45,886 nt of DNA, from positions 1 through 45,886 of IMG/VR virus record IMGVR_UViG_3300032954_000030. The stretch is one strand, 5' to 3'. Shown here piece after piece: positions 25,204-33,703 of this stretch (positions are counted from its first letter, which is position 1; each line of letters starts with the position of its first letter). The translations under genes were made by a program, and so were the position numbers. This DNA is from a virus. Below the pieces are notes generated by a model. That model was not told where the DNA came from. It did no database searches and saw nothing but the letters and a program-made list of their open reading frames with translations.

Positions 25204-27125
25204 CCTCGACGTACGGGATCGAGTGGTTCTACGGGATCGACCCTGATCCGTTCTATTCAGGGACCGCTGGCGTTACCTCGCTGGTCCCCGAGCCCTTCGA
25301 CGTGGCCATCGGCGGGCGCCCGTACCTCGTCGACTTCGAGTTCACCCCGTTCCGCCGTGAGGCGTACCGGCACAAGTCCATCGATATCACCCGTACCCAG
25401 GCCGACACCCTCGGCGTGCCGGGCGAGCACACCCTCAACCCCGACGGGCTGTGGCGGCGCTCACAGCAGTCCTGGGGCCACGGCGCAGGCCAGCCCTACC
25501 TGGACCGGTCGACGTCGGACGAGGAGCGGTTCCGCTACTCCAAGGGCGTCGATGTGTGGTCGCCGTACCAGTTCCAGTTGCTCAACAACACCGGGCGCGT
25601 CCTCACCTCGGCCAACACCAACCTCAAGCTGGCGGTGACCGGCACCTACTTCTGGGTGCTCAACGGCACCACGCTCGGCTACACCACCGCTCCCCTGGCC
25701 AGCTTCACGCCCACCACGGGCGCGGTCGGGACCGGCTATGACCTGGCCTCCGACGGCTACAACGTGTGGGCGGTCACCTCGAGCGGGGTGTGGACGGGCT
25801 CGGACGCCGCGCCGACGCCGTCGCACTACATCACCACGACGCTGCACTCCACCGCTACGGTCGCCTACGTGCTCGGGCGGCTCATCGTCACCAACGACAA
25901 CCTGTTCTACAACGTTCTCACCAATTCGCTGCCCGCCGCGCTCTACACCCACCCCAACGCCAACTTCGTGTGGGTCGGGCACGCAGCCGGGACGGGCTTC
26001 ATCTTCTCGGCAGGCAACGCCGGAGCCCAGGGGATCATCTACAAGACGGCGGTGCAGCCTGACGGTACGTCCCTCGACATCCCGTCGGTGGCCGGCCAGC
26101 TCCCCAAGGGCGAGACGATCTCGGCCATCTCCGGCTACCTCGGCCTCATCCTGATTGGGACCAACCGCGGCGTGCGGGTGGCCACGGCCGACTCCTCGGG
26201 CAACCTCACCCTCGGCTCGCTTATCACCCCGGCGCCGGCGGTGGCCACCAACCTGCCGCCGAACATGCCCTACCCCGTGCGCTGCTTCGAGGCGCAGGAC
26301 AGGTTTGCGTGGTACGGCTACTCGAACCTCGACTCGATCTCGACCGGCCTCGGGCGCCTGGACCTGTCCACGCTGGGCTCGCTGACCAATGCTCCCGACA
26401 CCCCGGCGTGGGCCACCGACCTCATGTACCCCGCCCAGGGCGAGGTGACCTCGGTCGCCTCCTGGTACGACTCCACCTACGGCGTGTGGTGCCGGGTGTT
26501 CGCCGTGTCCGGCATCGGCATCATCGCCGAGGACCCGTCCACTCCGGTGGCCTCGGGCACGCTCCAGACCGGGCTCATCACCTACGACATCTCCGACCTC
26601 AAGTACGCCGTGTTCATCGACATGCTGCCGGGTGCCAACGCCGGGACGGTCACGGCCTACCTGTCGGTCGACCAGCTCGACTTCGTCAAGTGTGGGCTCA
26701 CCAACACGGTGCACACCTCGTCGCTGGTGGAGGTGCCGACCCCGCAGACCGACGCCAACACGCTCGAGATGCAGTTCGTGCTGACCTCCACCGGCTCGGT
26801 GGCCAACGGCGGGTCGGCCAACATCCACCGCACGACGCTGCGCTCGATGGTCGCCACCCGCTCCTCGACGCAGTTCCTGATCCCGCTGCGCCTGTCGCCG
26901 GCCGAGATGACCCGCGGCGACATGCCGGTGTTCTTCGACCCCGACCAGGAGCGCGCCTACCTCGAGAGCCTGCGGCTCAACCGCACCATCACCACGTTCC
27001 AGGAGAACAACTCGACCTACGCGGTGACCGTCGACAACCTGGACTGGACCCCCGACCGCATCACCAACCCGCTGGCGCAACGCAACGCCGGCGTCTTGGT
27101 AGTGACGCTCACGACCATATCGTGA
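25200..27125 (+). CDS. Tail nozzle-like beta-propeller protein candidate
   Basis: 641 residues, ATGA-coupled to the adaptor candidate. The middle (about 140-450) shows repeated blade-like patterns: KLAVTGTYFWVLNG, YDLASDGYNVWAVTSSGVW, ISAISGYLGLILIGTNRGVRVA and RFAWYGYSNLDS. A C-terminal beta-domain ends with FQENNSTYAVTVDNLDW. T7 gp12-type nozzle proteins are beta-propellers encoded after the adaptor, which matches order and size. No sequence identity with T7 is claimed. It may alternatively be a large minor tail protein. Confidence 0.6.
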   Translation: MTSTYGIEWFYGIDPDPFYSGTAGVTSLVPEPFDVAIGGRPYLVDFEFTPFRREAYRHKSIDITRTQADTLGVPGEHTLNPDGLWRRSQQSWGHGAGQPYLDRSTSDEERFRYSKGVDVWSPYQFQLLNNTGRVLTSANTNLKLAVTGTYFWVLNGTTLGYTTAPLASFTPTTGAVGTGYDLASDGYNVWAVTSSGVWTGSDAAPTPSHYITTTLHSTATVAYVLGRLIVTNDNLFYNVLTNSLPAALYTHPNANFVWVGHAAGTGFIFSAGNAGAQGIIYKTAVQPDGTSLDIPSVAGQLPKGETISAISGYLGLILIGTNRGVRVATADSSGNLTLGSLITPAPAVATNLPPNMPYPVRCFEAQDRFAWYGYSNLDSISTGLGRLDLSTLGSLTNAPDTPAWATDLMYPAQGEVTSVASWYDSTYGVWCRVFAVSGIGIIAEDPSTPVASGTLQTGLITYDISDLKYAVFIDMLPGANAGTVTAYLSVDQLDFVKCGLTNTVHTSSLVEVPTPQTDANTLEMQFVLTSTGSVANGGSANIHRTTLRSMVATRSSTQFLIPLRLSPAEMTRGDMPVFFDPDQERAYLESLRLNRTITTFQENNSTYAVTVDNLDWTPDRITNPLAQRNAGVLVVTLTTIS

Positions 27126-27151
27126 TTTCTCGTGTTGAAAGGTGATATCTA

Positions 27152-28162
27152 GTGTCCTTCGATAGACGCCAGTACTCCGGGGGGGCGGTGAAGACGACCC
27201 TGGCTGGTGGCCTGGCGTCGAACGGCACGTCAATCTCGATTACCTCCGCCACCGGGTGGCCGGCCGGCTCCGGCAACTTCACCATCGTCATCAACCGTGG
27301 CACCGCCACCGAGGAAAAGGTGCTGTGCTCCTCGCTGTCGGGCACCACGCTCACCGTGGCCGCCTCCGGGCGCGGCTACGACGGCACGGCGGCCTCGGCC
27401 CACCTGACCTCGGAGCCGGTGGAGCTCGTCGCCTCCTCGGTCGACTTCGACGAGGCCAACAACACCGCCTCCCAGACCCTCGGGCGCATCACCACCAAGG
27501 GCGACCTCCTGGTCGGCACCAGCATGTCCACGACCGGCGTACTCGCCCTCGGCACCACGGGCCAGGTGCTGACCGTCGATACCACGCAGGCCACCGGCAC
27601 GAAGTGGGCAGCCAATGCCGCGGTCCCGCTGACCACAGTCACCGCCAAGGGCGACCTCATCCTCGGCACGGCCTCGAGCACGGTCACCAACCTGCCCATC
27701 GGGACCACCGGCCAGTTCCTCACCGTCTCGGGAGGCACCGCAGTATGGGGCGGCCCGAACATCACGGCCGCGTCGGTGGCCACCGACGAGACGACGAGTT
27801 CGGTGAGCTTCACCGACCTGGCCACGCCGGGGCCGGCAGTCACCGTCACCATCGGCTCGAGCGGCATCGCCATCCTCACGCTGTCGGCGTACATGTACCT
27901 GGCGACGGGGAGCGCCTCGCCGTTGGCCCAGTGCTACCTCGGCTACGCCGCCTCAGGCGCGAACACCACCAGTCCTGTCCTCGGCAACACCCTGTGGATC
28001 TCCAACCCCGTCTCGGGCGCCGCCAACGTCGGGCACGCAGCGTCGCGGGTGCTCTACCTCACCGGACTGTCAGCGGGGTCGACGACCTTCACCTGCAAAT
28101 ACGCCACGGTCACGGCCACCGCGCACTTCTCCAACCGGACGATCCTGGTGCAGACGCTGTGA
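27152..28162 (+). CDS. Tail fibre with C-terminal module shared with the triplicated fibres
   Basis: 336 residues from a GTG with a GAAAGG site. N-terminal ~95 residues form an anchor domain (TSISITSATGWPAGSGNFTI, RGYDGTAASAH). Residues 110-200 contain two TxKGDLLxGT and LGTTGQVLTVD-type repeats typical of phage fibres. The final ~130 residues (VSFTDLATPGPAVTVTIGSSG ... YLTGLSAGSTTF ... NRTILVQTL) match the pattern of the C-terminal domain of the three paralogues at 15328-17329. Likely the main host-contact fibre attached to the nozzle. Confidence 0.68.
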   Translation: MSFDRRQYSGGAVKTTLAGGLASNGTSISITSATGWPAGSGNFTIVINRGTATEEKVLCSSLSGTTLTVAASGRGYDGTAASAHLTSEPVELVASSVDFDEANNTASQTLGRITTKGDLLVGTSMSTTGVLALGTTGQVLTVDTTQATGTKWAANAAVPLTTVTAKGDLILGTASSTVTNLPIGTTGQFLTVSGGTAVWGGPNITAASVATDETTSSVSFTDLATPGPAVTVTIGSSGIAILTLSAYMYLATGSASPLAQCYLGYAASGANTTSPVLGNTLWISNPVSGAANVGHAASRVLYLTGLSAGSTTFTCKYATVTATAHFSNRTILVQTL

Positions 28163-28761
28163 GTGGTGTCGATTGCAGCTCGCGCCTTGACGGGGCAGCC
28201 ACGGCTGCTGCCGGCTACACGTTCGTGATGCGGTACCTCTCGTCCATCGCCGGGCCGAAGATCACCACCGCTGCGGAGTGTGCCGATCTCCGAGGCCATG
28301 GGCTGAGCGTCGGACTGGTCTACGAGGACGGCACCATGACCACTGCCGGTGGCACTGTGGCGGGCACGCACAGCGCGCAGGTTGCCATCTACGAGGCCGG
28401 GGTGGTGGGTTGCCCGCCCTTCTCGGGGGTAGTCATCTACCTGGCGTGCGACACACCGACTCCACCGGTCGGGACTCGGGAGTACCTGGCTGCTGCCGGC
28501 CCGCTGTTGCAGCAGTATGGCTACGCCCGAGGGTTCTACGGCAATCCCGACGCCGGCCGCGCTTTCCTCGGAGCCGGGCTCGTCGATGCCATCTGGTCAC
28601 CAGAGACGTGGGGCTCGCGCAACATGACCAGCGTTGCCATCGTCCAGCGCGTCCGTCCGCCTGTGGTCATCGCTGGTGTCGAGTGCGACATCGACGACCT
28701 CCTCGGCCCGGCTGCCGGCCTATGGATGCCGGCCTCCCATCCTCCGTGCCTGGCGGCGTGA
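28159..28761 (+). CDS. DUF1906 (Rv2525c-like) endolysin candidate
   Basis: 200 residues from a GTG overlapping the fibre stop. It begins GVDCSSRLDGAATAAAGYTF, followed by VMRYLSS, ITTAAECADLRGHGLSVGLVYEDG and VVIYLACDTP. This is the TIM-barrel layout of the DUF1906/Rv2525c glycoside-hydrolase-like family, used as lysins by actinophages. Asp4 and the Glu in YEDG are candidates for the active site. It starts the lysis block. No cell-wall binding domain or signal peptide is visible, so export would rely on a holin. Confidence 0.75.
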   Translation: MSGVDCSSRLDGAATAAAGYTFVMRYLSSIAGPKITTAAECADLRGHGLSVGLVYEDGTMTTAGGTVAGTHSAQVAIYEAGVVGCPPFSGVVIYLACDTPTPPVGTREYLAAAGPLLQQYGYARGFYGNPDAGRAFLGAGLVDAIWSPETWGSRNMTSVAIVQRVRPPVVIAGVECDIDDLLGPAAGLWMPASHPPCLAA

Positions 28762-28762
28762 G

Positions 28763-29128
28763 ATGCTTGTTGCCGCCTCGCGGCCTGTGTCGGTCGCAGA
28801 TGTACTTGCGGCCACCTTCGCGGTCGTGGCCATGCTGGGCGCGGCGTTCTCGGTATTCCGGGCCAACGCCGCCCAGACGCTCATTGCATTACTCCGGGAG
28901 AACGTCACGCAACTGGAGACGAGCAGGGATGAACAGCAGCGCCGAGCAACGGCAGCCGAAGCAGAGACGAAGTTGTGCACGGAGCGCGCCCGGCAACAGG
29001 AGGAGCGCATCAAGATGCTCGAGAGACTCGTCACGGCAGCCGATGCCATCGCCAAGCTCACCGACCACGTCGACACCCTCCATGTGGAGACGATGGCCGC
29101 GATCAAGGCCCAGAGCCGTGCCTCTTGA
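28763..29128 (+). CDS. Membrane-anchored coiled-coil protein (holin/spanin-like)
   Basis: 121 residues. One transmembrane segment at about 12-31 (VLAATFAVVAMLGAAFSVF) followed by a long charged coiled coil (about 38-121). This architecture resembles inner-membrane lysis accessory proteins. It overlaps the next gene, of similar architecture, by 11 bases. Ribosome-binding site weak. Role inferred from position between lysin and holin candidates. Confidence 0.55.
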   Translation: MLVAASRPVSVADVLAATFAVVAMLGAAFSVFRANAAQTLIALLRENVTQLETSRDEQQRRATAAEAETKLCTERARQQEERIKMLERLVTAADAIAKLTDHVDTLHVETMAAIKAQSRAS

Positions 29129-29489
29129 TGCCGCCCTCACCACATACCAGCGGACCAAGCGCCATGAGGAGATGTTCCTCGCCGTGTTCCTGACCGTGGT
29201 GGCCGTGGGCTTGATGGTTACCGCCGGCCTCGGCATCCTCGTCCTCCATAATCAGGGGCGCATCCTGCACGCCAACCGCGAGCTGCTGGTGACACAGACC
29301 TCTGCCATCCAGGGCGACCTGGCCCGGGCGCAGCAGCAGGTGACCGCCGACAACCAGCTCCTCCTCAGCTTCAACGCCCAGCGCAACAGCTACCTGCAGG
29401 AGATCAACCTGCTCGAGCAGCAGGTCCGCAACCTCGGGGGACAACCTACGCTGGTGCCGCTCACACCACCGACCACGAAAGGGCCATGA
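29118..29489 (+). CDS. Membrane-anchored coiled-coil protein (lysis block)
   Basis: 123 residues from a GTG inside the previous gene. Charged N-terminus, transmembrane segment at about 21-44 (FLAVFLTVVAVGLMVTAGLG), then a coiled coil (about 50-105) and a Pro-rich tail. It and the preceding protein could form a heteromeric pair. True spanins are usually from Gram-negative hosts, so a different role is likely here. Confidence 0.55.
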   Translation: MPLDAALTTYQRTKRHEEMFLAVFLTVVAVGLMVTAGLGILVLHNQGRILHANRELLVTQTSAIQGDLARAQQQVTADNQLLLSFNAQRNSYLQEINLLEQQVRNLGGQPTLVPLTPPTTKGP

Positions 29490-29490
29490 C

Positions 29491-29529
29491 ATGAACCAAC
29501 CCGCCTACGTCGCGAGCTTTCTGCTGTGA
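29491..29529 (+). CDS. Mini-ORF (12 aa) coupling leader
   Basis: ATG directly after the previous TGA, ending in a TGA that overlaps the GTG of the next gene. It encodes MNQPAYVASFLL. The next gene lacks a clear ribosome-binding site, so this ORF could hand over ribosomes. Positional support only. Confidence 0.3.
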   Translation: MNQPAYVASFLL

Positions 29530-29762
29530 CCATACGCGGATCAAAATACGCGTGGCGTGTTGAGGCATCCCTTCCACCGAAGGACGGACGTTCCTACTCC
29601 ACGAACATCAATTTGTACGTCATCGCCGAATCATTGGAGGATGCCATACACGCGGCGAGGACAAAACATCCAGACATCACGTTCCATAAATGCTGGCGTG
29701 ACCGTTATGTCGAAGACGTGATCGTCTACGAACCCCAAATCAATCAAGCGAGGCTCGCATGA
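29526..29762 (+). CDS. Small protein (78 aa), lower GC
   Basis: 78 residues from a GTG. The core has IAESLEDAIHAARTKHPDITFHKCW, a pattern I recall from small phage proteins of unknown function. Codons such as TCA AAA, ACA AAA CAT and AAT CAA differ from flanking genes, suggesting a recent insertion into the lysis block. Overlaps the next gene by ATGA. Confidence 0.6.
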   Translation: MTIRGSKYAWRVEASLPPKDGRSYSTNINLYVIAESLEDAIHAARTKHPDITFHKCWRDRYVEDVIVYEPQINQARLA

Positions 29763-30046
29763 CCCCGGCCCCTGGATTTACGACGACGGAGTTCTGGCTC
29801 AGCCTCGCCACGAACGTCCTCGCGCTCATCACCATTCTGCATCCGGGGTTCCAGACACCGCCCGGGCTCGCCCAGGCGCTCGCCGCCCTCGCCGCCTCCA
29901 TCACCACCATCGGCTATTCGTTCTCACGCGCCGCGGTCAAGTCCGCGGTGGCCAACAACGCCACCCCAACGGCGGGGACACCGGCCGACAAGACCGCGGC
30001 GGCCCAGCTCCGAGCACTGGCCAACCAACTGGACCCTACGCCGTGA
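29759..30046 (+). CDS. Holin candidate
   Basis: 95 residues. Two hydrophobic segments: residues ~9-26 (EFWLSLATNVLALITIL) and ~35-53 (AQALAALAASITTIGYSF), followed by a hydrophilic C-terminus with RAAVK. This two-segment layout with a polar tail is typical of actinophage holins next to lysins. It overlaps neighbours by 4 bases on both sides. Confidence 0.65.
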   Translation: MTPAPGFTTTEFWLSLATNVLALITILHPGFQTPPGLAQALAALAASITTIGYSFSRAAVKSAVANNATPTAGTPADKTAAAQLRALANQLDPTP

Positions 30047-30468
30047 CCCGTCGGGAGACGATCATCGAGGAGCTCCTCGAGGAGATCGAGCGTCTCACCG
30101 CCATCCTCACCCTGCACATGCCCACCGGCGTTATCGTTGACATCGACAAGGAGAAGACCGTGCCCCTCACCCTGGAAGACACCGACCGCGCAGCGCACAC
30201 CGCCGCTGCCGGCTACACCAACGCTGACGGTAGCCCGTACACCGGCTCGACCGAAGGCTTCACCGTGGTGTGGTCCTCGACAGACCTCAACGTGGCCACC
30301 ATCGACCCGACGTCGGGTGGCTGGACGCTCGTCGGTGGCGACGGGACGAGCTCCATCACCGCCACCGTCACGCTCCCCAACGGGACCACGATCACCGGCT
30401 CCGACTCCGTGACCGCGGAGCCCCCGGCCGTGCCGTTCCCCACAGGAGTCGTTGTTACCCTCACCTGA
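30043..30468 (+). CDS. Coiled-coil plus Ig-like domain protein
   Basis: 141 residues from a GTG. Residues 1-28 are a charged helix (REIIEELLEEIERL-like), then a beta-sandwich of bacterial Ig-like type (EGFTVVWSSTDLNVATIDPTSGGW, then SSITATVTLPNGTTITGSD). Such Big-type domains occur on phage decoration or surface proteins. Why it sits within the lysis block is unclear. Confidence 0.6.
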   Translation: MTRRETIIEELLEEIERLTAILTLHMPTGVIVDIDKEKTVPLTLEDTDRAAHTAAAGYTNADGSPYTGSTEGFTVVWSSTDLNVATIDPTSGGWTLVGGDGTSSITATVTLPNGTTITGSDSVTAEPPAVPFPTGVVVTLT

Positions 30469-30477
30469 GACGTTCCC

Positions 30478-30723
30478 GTGATTGCTGTCGACGCAGCCCA
30501 CTGGTGGGGGCCGGTCGGCTACCTCTACCGACAGACGCCGGGCAATCTCATCGCATCGTTCATCGCATTCGTGGCCGGCTACCTCGTCGGCCGCGGACCG
30601 GTGAAGCGCATCCTCGCCGAGCATCGTGCTCACCAAAAGTGGATGGCGGAGCACCTGGCGGAGGTGCACCGCCATACCACCGGCCACGCTCCGTCACCGC
30701 ACCCGAAACACGGGGTGGTGTAA
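30478..30723 (+). CDS. Small membrane protein (81 aa)
   Basis: 81 residues from a GTG. A transmembrane segment at about 23-40 (NLIASFIAFVAGYLVGRG), then a basic His-rich helix and a HPKHGVV tail. Second holin-type candidate of the block. Function unknown. Confidence 0.5.
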   Translation: MIAVDAAHWWGPVGYLYRQTPGNLIASFIAFVAGYLVGRGPVKRILAEHRAHQKWMAEHLAEVHRHTTGHAPSPHPKHGVV

Positions 30724-30763
30724 TACCTCCCGAGTTTCGTCACATGACGTAATGACGGACTAG

Positions 30764-31081
<318 letters not shown>

Positions 31082-31084
31082 TGC

Positions 31085-31113
31085 TTGCGCTTCTGTAGAT
31101 ACAACCGTACCCT
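31085..31113 (+). promoter_or_regulatory. Early-module promoter candidate giving a near-leaderless mRNA
   Basis: TTGCGC and TACCCT separated by 17 bases; the -10 ends 9 bases before the ATG at 31123, so the transcript would start almost at the start codon, as is common in actinobacteria. A perfect 10-bp palindrome ACCCTAGGGT (31109-31118) overlaps the -10 and could be an operator. It marks the change from lysis to the early/replication genes. Confidence 0.5.
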
Positions 31114-31122
31114 AGGGTCCCG

Positions 31123-31290
31123 ATGCCGATCGTCACCTGTCTGCGTTGCGGTGGTACCGGGAAGCACTGGGTAGCCAAGCCTCCGAAGCATGGCAAGAAC
31201 ACCACGTACGTCCTCGGTTGCCGTTGCCAGAAGTGCACCGCGGCACATGCGACATACGAGTTCAACCGCCTGAGGAGGAAAGAACAATGA
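31123..31290 (+). CDS. Small zinc-finger protein (55 aa)
   Basis: 55 residues with CLRCGGTG near the N-terminus and CRCQKC in the second half, a treble-clef-like or DnaJ-type Zn arrangement, with a basic C-terminus. First gene after the promoter candidate, without an obvious ribosome-binding site, consistent with leaderless translation. Stop overlaps the next ATG. Confidence 0.62.
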   Translation: MPIVTCLRCGGTGKHWVAKPPKHGKNTTYVLGCRCQKCTAAHATYEFNRLRRKEQ

Positions 31291-31538
31291 CCATCATCGC
31301 CTGGGAAGCACCGCCGGAACGTCCGAGCCTGGGCCGGGTGTCGAAGTGGGACCCGATCATGGTGGAGCTCCGTGCCCACCCGGGCCAGTGGGCCAAGCTC
31401 GTCGAGGCCGCCGACAACAAGAAGGCGAGCTCGCAGCGCCAGGCCCTGGCCAAGAAATACCCGGACATCACCTTCGCTGCCCGCGGCACCGCCGTCTACG
31501 GCACGTTCCCCGCTCCGCCAGCACCGCCTGCGGCATGA
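31287..31538 (+). CDS. Small conserved-type phage protein (83 aa)
   Basis: 83 residues, ATGA-coupled. It has ELRAHPGQWAKLVEAADNKK followed by QALAKKYPDITFAARG, and a Pro/Ala tail. I recall similar small proteins in actinophages, without known function. The YPDITFAAR part may be a small alpha/beta domain. Confidence 0.62.
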   Translation: MTIIAWEAPPERPSLGRVSKWDPIMVELRAHPGQWAKLVEAADNKKASSQRQALAKKYPDITFAARGTAVYGTFPAPPAPPAA

Positions 31539-31747
31539 CCGCCAACGAATGCTTCACCTGCGGCTACCCGTGGGTGCGTGCCGAACACGCTGAGTGGTGC
31601 ATCGAAGTCGACGGCAAGCGAGTTCATGCCATGAACCGGTACAGCCACGATTACGTCGAATGGCCGAAGTGCCCGATCTGTGGTGGCGGCACCAGTCACC
31701 CAGGCGACCACCGCCGGACCAAGAAGCACCAGGCGGCCCTCCGGTGA
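31535..31747 (+). CDS. Small zinc-binding protein (70 aa)
   Basis: 70 residues, ATGA-coupled. CFTCGYPW and later CPICGGG form a two-knuckle Zn site, followed by a His/Arg/Lys-rich end (HPGDHRRTKKH). Probably nucleic-acid or protein binding. Family unknown. Confidence 0.62.
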   Translation: MTANECFTCGYPWVRAEHAEWCIEVDGKRVHAMNRYSHDYVEWPKCPICGGGTSHPGDHRRTKKHQAALR

Positions 31748-31911
31748 GTGTCTTCGAGATCGTCAAGTTCCAGCAGGACATCGACGAGCTGTACCAGCGT
31801 GAGCGGCACATGCTGGAGACGCTGGGGGTCCTCCGCGAGGCCCTCATCAGCACCATCCGCGCCGTGGAGGCGATCGAGACGCGGCTCGAGGCGATGGAGG
31901 AGGAAACATGA
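31744..31911 (+). CDS. Small coiled-coil protein (55 aa)
   Basis: 55 residues from a GTG overlapping the previous TGA. Almost wholly a heptad-rich coiled coil (KFQQDIDELYQRERHMLETL, then VEAIETRLEAMEE). Coupled by ATGA to the next gene. Possibly an oligomerising partner of a neighbour. Confidence 0.58.
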   Translation: MSVFEIVKFQQDIDELYQRERHMLETLGVLREALISTIRAVEAIETRLEAMEEET

Positions 31912-32543
31912 CGGGTCTTTACATCAAGTGGTTGAAGACTGGCCGCGTTGGTCCGTACAGCGGCGAGCAGTGGCCCGATCCCCGCTACTGGCTCACGGTC
32001 GACGGGCCGCTCGAAGCCTGTCGCAACGGCATCCACGTCTGCGGCCTTTACGAATCGTTCGAGTGGATGAGCGACGAGGCGTGGCTCGCCGAGGTCGACG
32101 AGACGGACGGGTTCTGGCATAAACCTTCGAAGTTCGTTTGCCGGCGTGCGCGACTCGTCGAACAACTGCCGTGGAACGAACGGACAGCAAGATTGTTCGC
32201 CGCCGACTGCGCCAAGCATGTTCTGCATTTCTTCGAGGACAAGCGACCGCGCGACGACCGGCCCCGCAAGGCCATAGCGGCGGCCCGTGATTATGCCGAG
32301 GGCAGGATCACGGCCGCCGCTCGGGCCGCCGCTTGGGACGCCGCTCAGGCCGCCGCTTGGGACGCCCCTCAGGCCGCCGCTCAGGCCGCCGCTTGGGACG
32401 CCGCTCAGGCCGCCGCTCGGGCCGCCGCTCGGGCCGCCGCTCGGGCCGCCGCTCAGGCCGCCGCTTGGGACGCCGCTCAGGCCGCCGAACGACAGTGGCA
32501 AGCCGAACAACTGGCTGACGTGCTGGGGCTCGAGAGCGTATGA
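31908..32543 (+). CDS. Imm5-like protein with Ala-rich tetrapeptide repeat
   Basis: 211 residues. Residues 1-75 have LTVDGPLEACRNGIHVCGL, then FVCRRARLVEQ. Residues ~105-135 (FAADCAKHVLHFFEDKRP, RPRKAIAAARDYAEGRI) closely resemble the putative immunity protein family (Imm5-like), in which a long Ala-rich helical part follows. Residues 136-195 are fifteen tetrapeptides of AAAR/AAAW/DAAQ type, then a short acidic helix. It may be a structural or toxin-neutralising protein. The role in phage is unknown. Confidence 0.62.
   Translation: MTGLYIKWLKTGRVGPYSGEQWPDPRYWLTVDGPLEACRNGIHVCGLYESFEWMSDEAWLAEVDETDGFWHKPSKFVCRRARLVEQLPWNERTARLFAADCAKHVLHFFEDKRPRDDRPRKAIAAARDYAEGRITAAARAAAWDAAQAAAWDAPQAAAQAAAWDAAQAAARAAARAAARAAAQAAAWDAAQAAERQWQAEQLADVLGLESV
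32313..32492 (+). repeat. Fifteen tandem 12-bp units encoding AAA(R/W/Q)
   Basis: Units of GCCGCCGCT plus a last codon CGG, TGG or CAG, with GAC replacing the first GCC after a Trp unit. One unit has GCC CCT (Pro). The three alternative last codons differ by single transitions. The array lies in frame and would expand or contract without a frameshift. Confidence 0.85.
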
Positions 32544-33685
32544 CCCCGGACCAGCTCCTCAGCGCCCCAGCCAGGCCCACGTTCGACGGCTGGGGGCGCT
32601 ACCTGCTCCGCCTGCCGGGGGAGCCCAAGCCCAAGGGCCGCACCAGGGTGACCACCTTCGCCGGCACCTTGGACGAGAAGGACGCCCTGCTGCCCTGGAA
32701 CGGCTCCAGGGTCCTGCTGGGCTACGACGCCTCCTCATCGCTCAGGGCGCAGCACGCGGCCCTTGTGGCCCGCTACGGCGACCCCTGGTACGCCTCGGAG
32801 ACGGCCAAGGCTGAGGTCAAGGCCATCGTCAAGGCGTGCGCCGAGAAGGGCGGCTCCACCGAACGGCGCGACATGGGCACGGCGCTGCACGACCTGCTCA
32901 ACGCCGCCATCACCGGCAAAGTCCTGGTCGACGACATCCCCACCGAGTTCCGCCCGGTGGTGGAGGACGTGCTGGAGATGGTGGCCAGCCGTGGCCTCAC
33001 ATTCACCGAATGGGCCGAAGTATCGGTCTACATCCCCGAGTTCGACCTTATCGGCACCCTCGACGCCATTGTCGACGGTGCTCTGGGGCTACTGGTCGCC
33101 GACTTCAAGACGGGCGGCAGCCACTGGGCACCACGGCGCAAGGACGGCGCCCAGGTGGGGTGGGTGGATGCCCACGCCCCCTCCGACCTGGCCGAGGCGT
33201 GCCAGTTGGCCCTCTACGCCCAGGCCAAGTACATCATCGGCTGGCCTGACAACCCGCAGGACGAGTGCACGCTCACGCCGATGCCCCCGGTAGATATCAG
33301 TCACGGGATCGTCATCCACTGCCCGGCCACCGGAGGTGGTGTGGCGCTGCGGCACCTGGACCTGGACGTGGCCCGCGAGGTGTGCGAGGTCATCGCCCAG
33401 GTCCGGAAGTACCGCAGCGCCAAGGTGCTCCTCAGCCGCGACGGGCCGCCGGAGCCGTCGAAGGAGGCCGACCTCAGGCGCTATATCGCCGAGCGCATCG
33501 AGCTCGTCAAGGCCGCCGGCCACGGGACTGACCTGGCCAGGCTGTGGCCTCGCGATGTCCCCACGTTCAAGCAGTCCACCGACCATACGTGGGAGCAGCT
33601 CGAGGCCATCGACAAGGCCGTGTGCGAGGTGGAGAGCGATCACCTGATGCCCTTCCACGACGCACCAGATCCGAGGATGACGTGA
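32540..33685 (+). CDS. RecB/Cas4-like PD-(D/E)XK exonuclease
   Basis: 381 residues. Motif residues: FTEWAEVSVYIPEFDLIGTLDAIVDG (Asp near 175), LLVADFKTGG (Asp-x-Lys near 188-190) and CQLALYAQAKY (Q-x3-Y near 221). These make a complete RecB-family nuclease core. The N-terminal 110 residues contain RDMGTALHDLLNAAI, typical of phage RecB-like enzymes. Likely used in recombination or DNA end processing with the SSB-like and Hjc-like genes downstream. The start overlaps the previous stop by ATGA. Confidence 0.8.
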   Translation: MTPDQLLSAPARPTFDGWGRYLLRLPGEPKPKGRTRVTTFAGTLDEKDALLPWNGSRVLLGYDASSSLRAQHAALVARYGDPWYASETAKAEVKAIVKACAEKGGSTERRDMGTALHDLLNAAITGKVLVDDIPTEFRPVVEDVLEMVASRGLTFTEWAEVSVYIPEFDLIGTLDAIVDGALGLLVADFKTGGSHWAPRRKDGAQVGWVDAHAPSDLAEACQLALYAQAKYIIGWPDNPQDECTLTPMPPVDISHGIVIHCPATGGGVALRHLDLDVAREVCEVIAQVRKYRSAKVLLSRDGPPEPSKEADLRRYIAERIELVKAAGHGTDLARLWPRDVPTFKQSTDHTWEQLEAIDKAVCEVESDHLMPFHDAPDPRMT

Positions 33686-33703
33686 GGGTGGGGGAGGTAA
33701 GTG

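Noticed and set aside
32313-32492. Diversity-generating retroelement variable region
   Set aside because: Variation is C/T and G/A at one codon only, no template repeat or reverse transcriptase gene is present.
32540-33685. Cas4 of a CRISPR system
   Set aside because: Only the nuclease core is shared; there are no repeats or other cas genes, so a recombination exonuclease is more likely.
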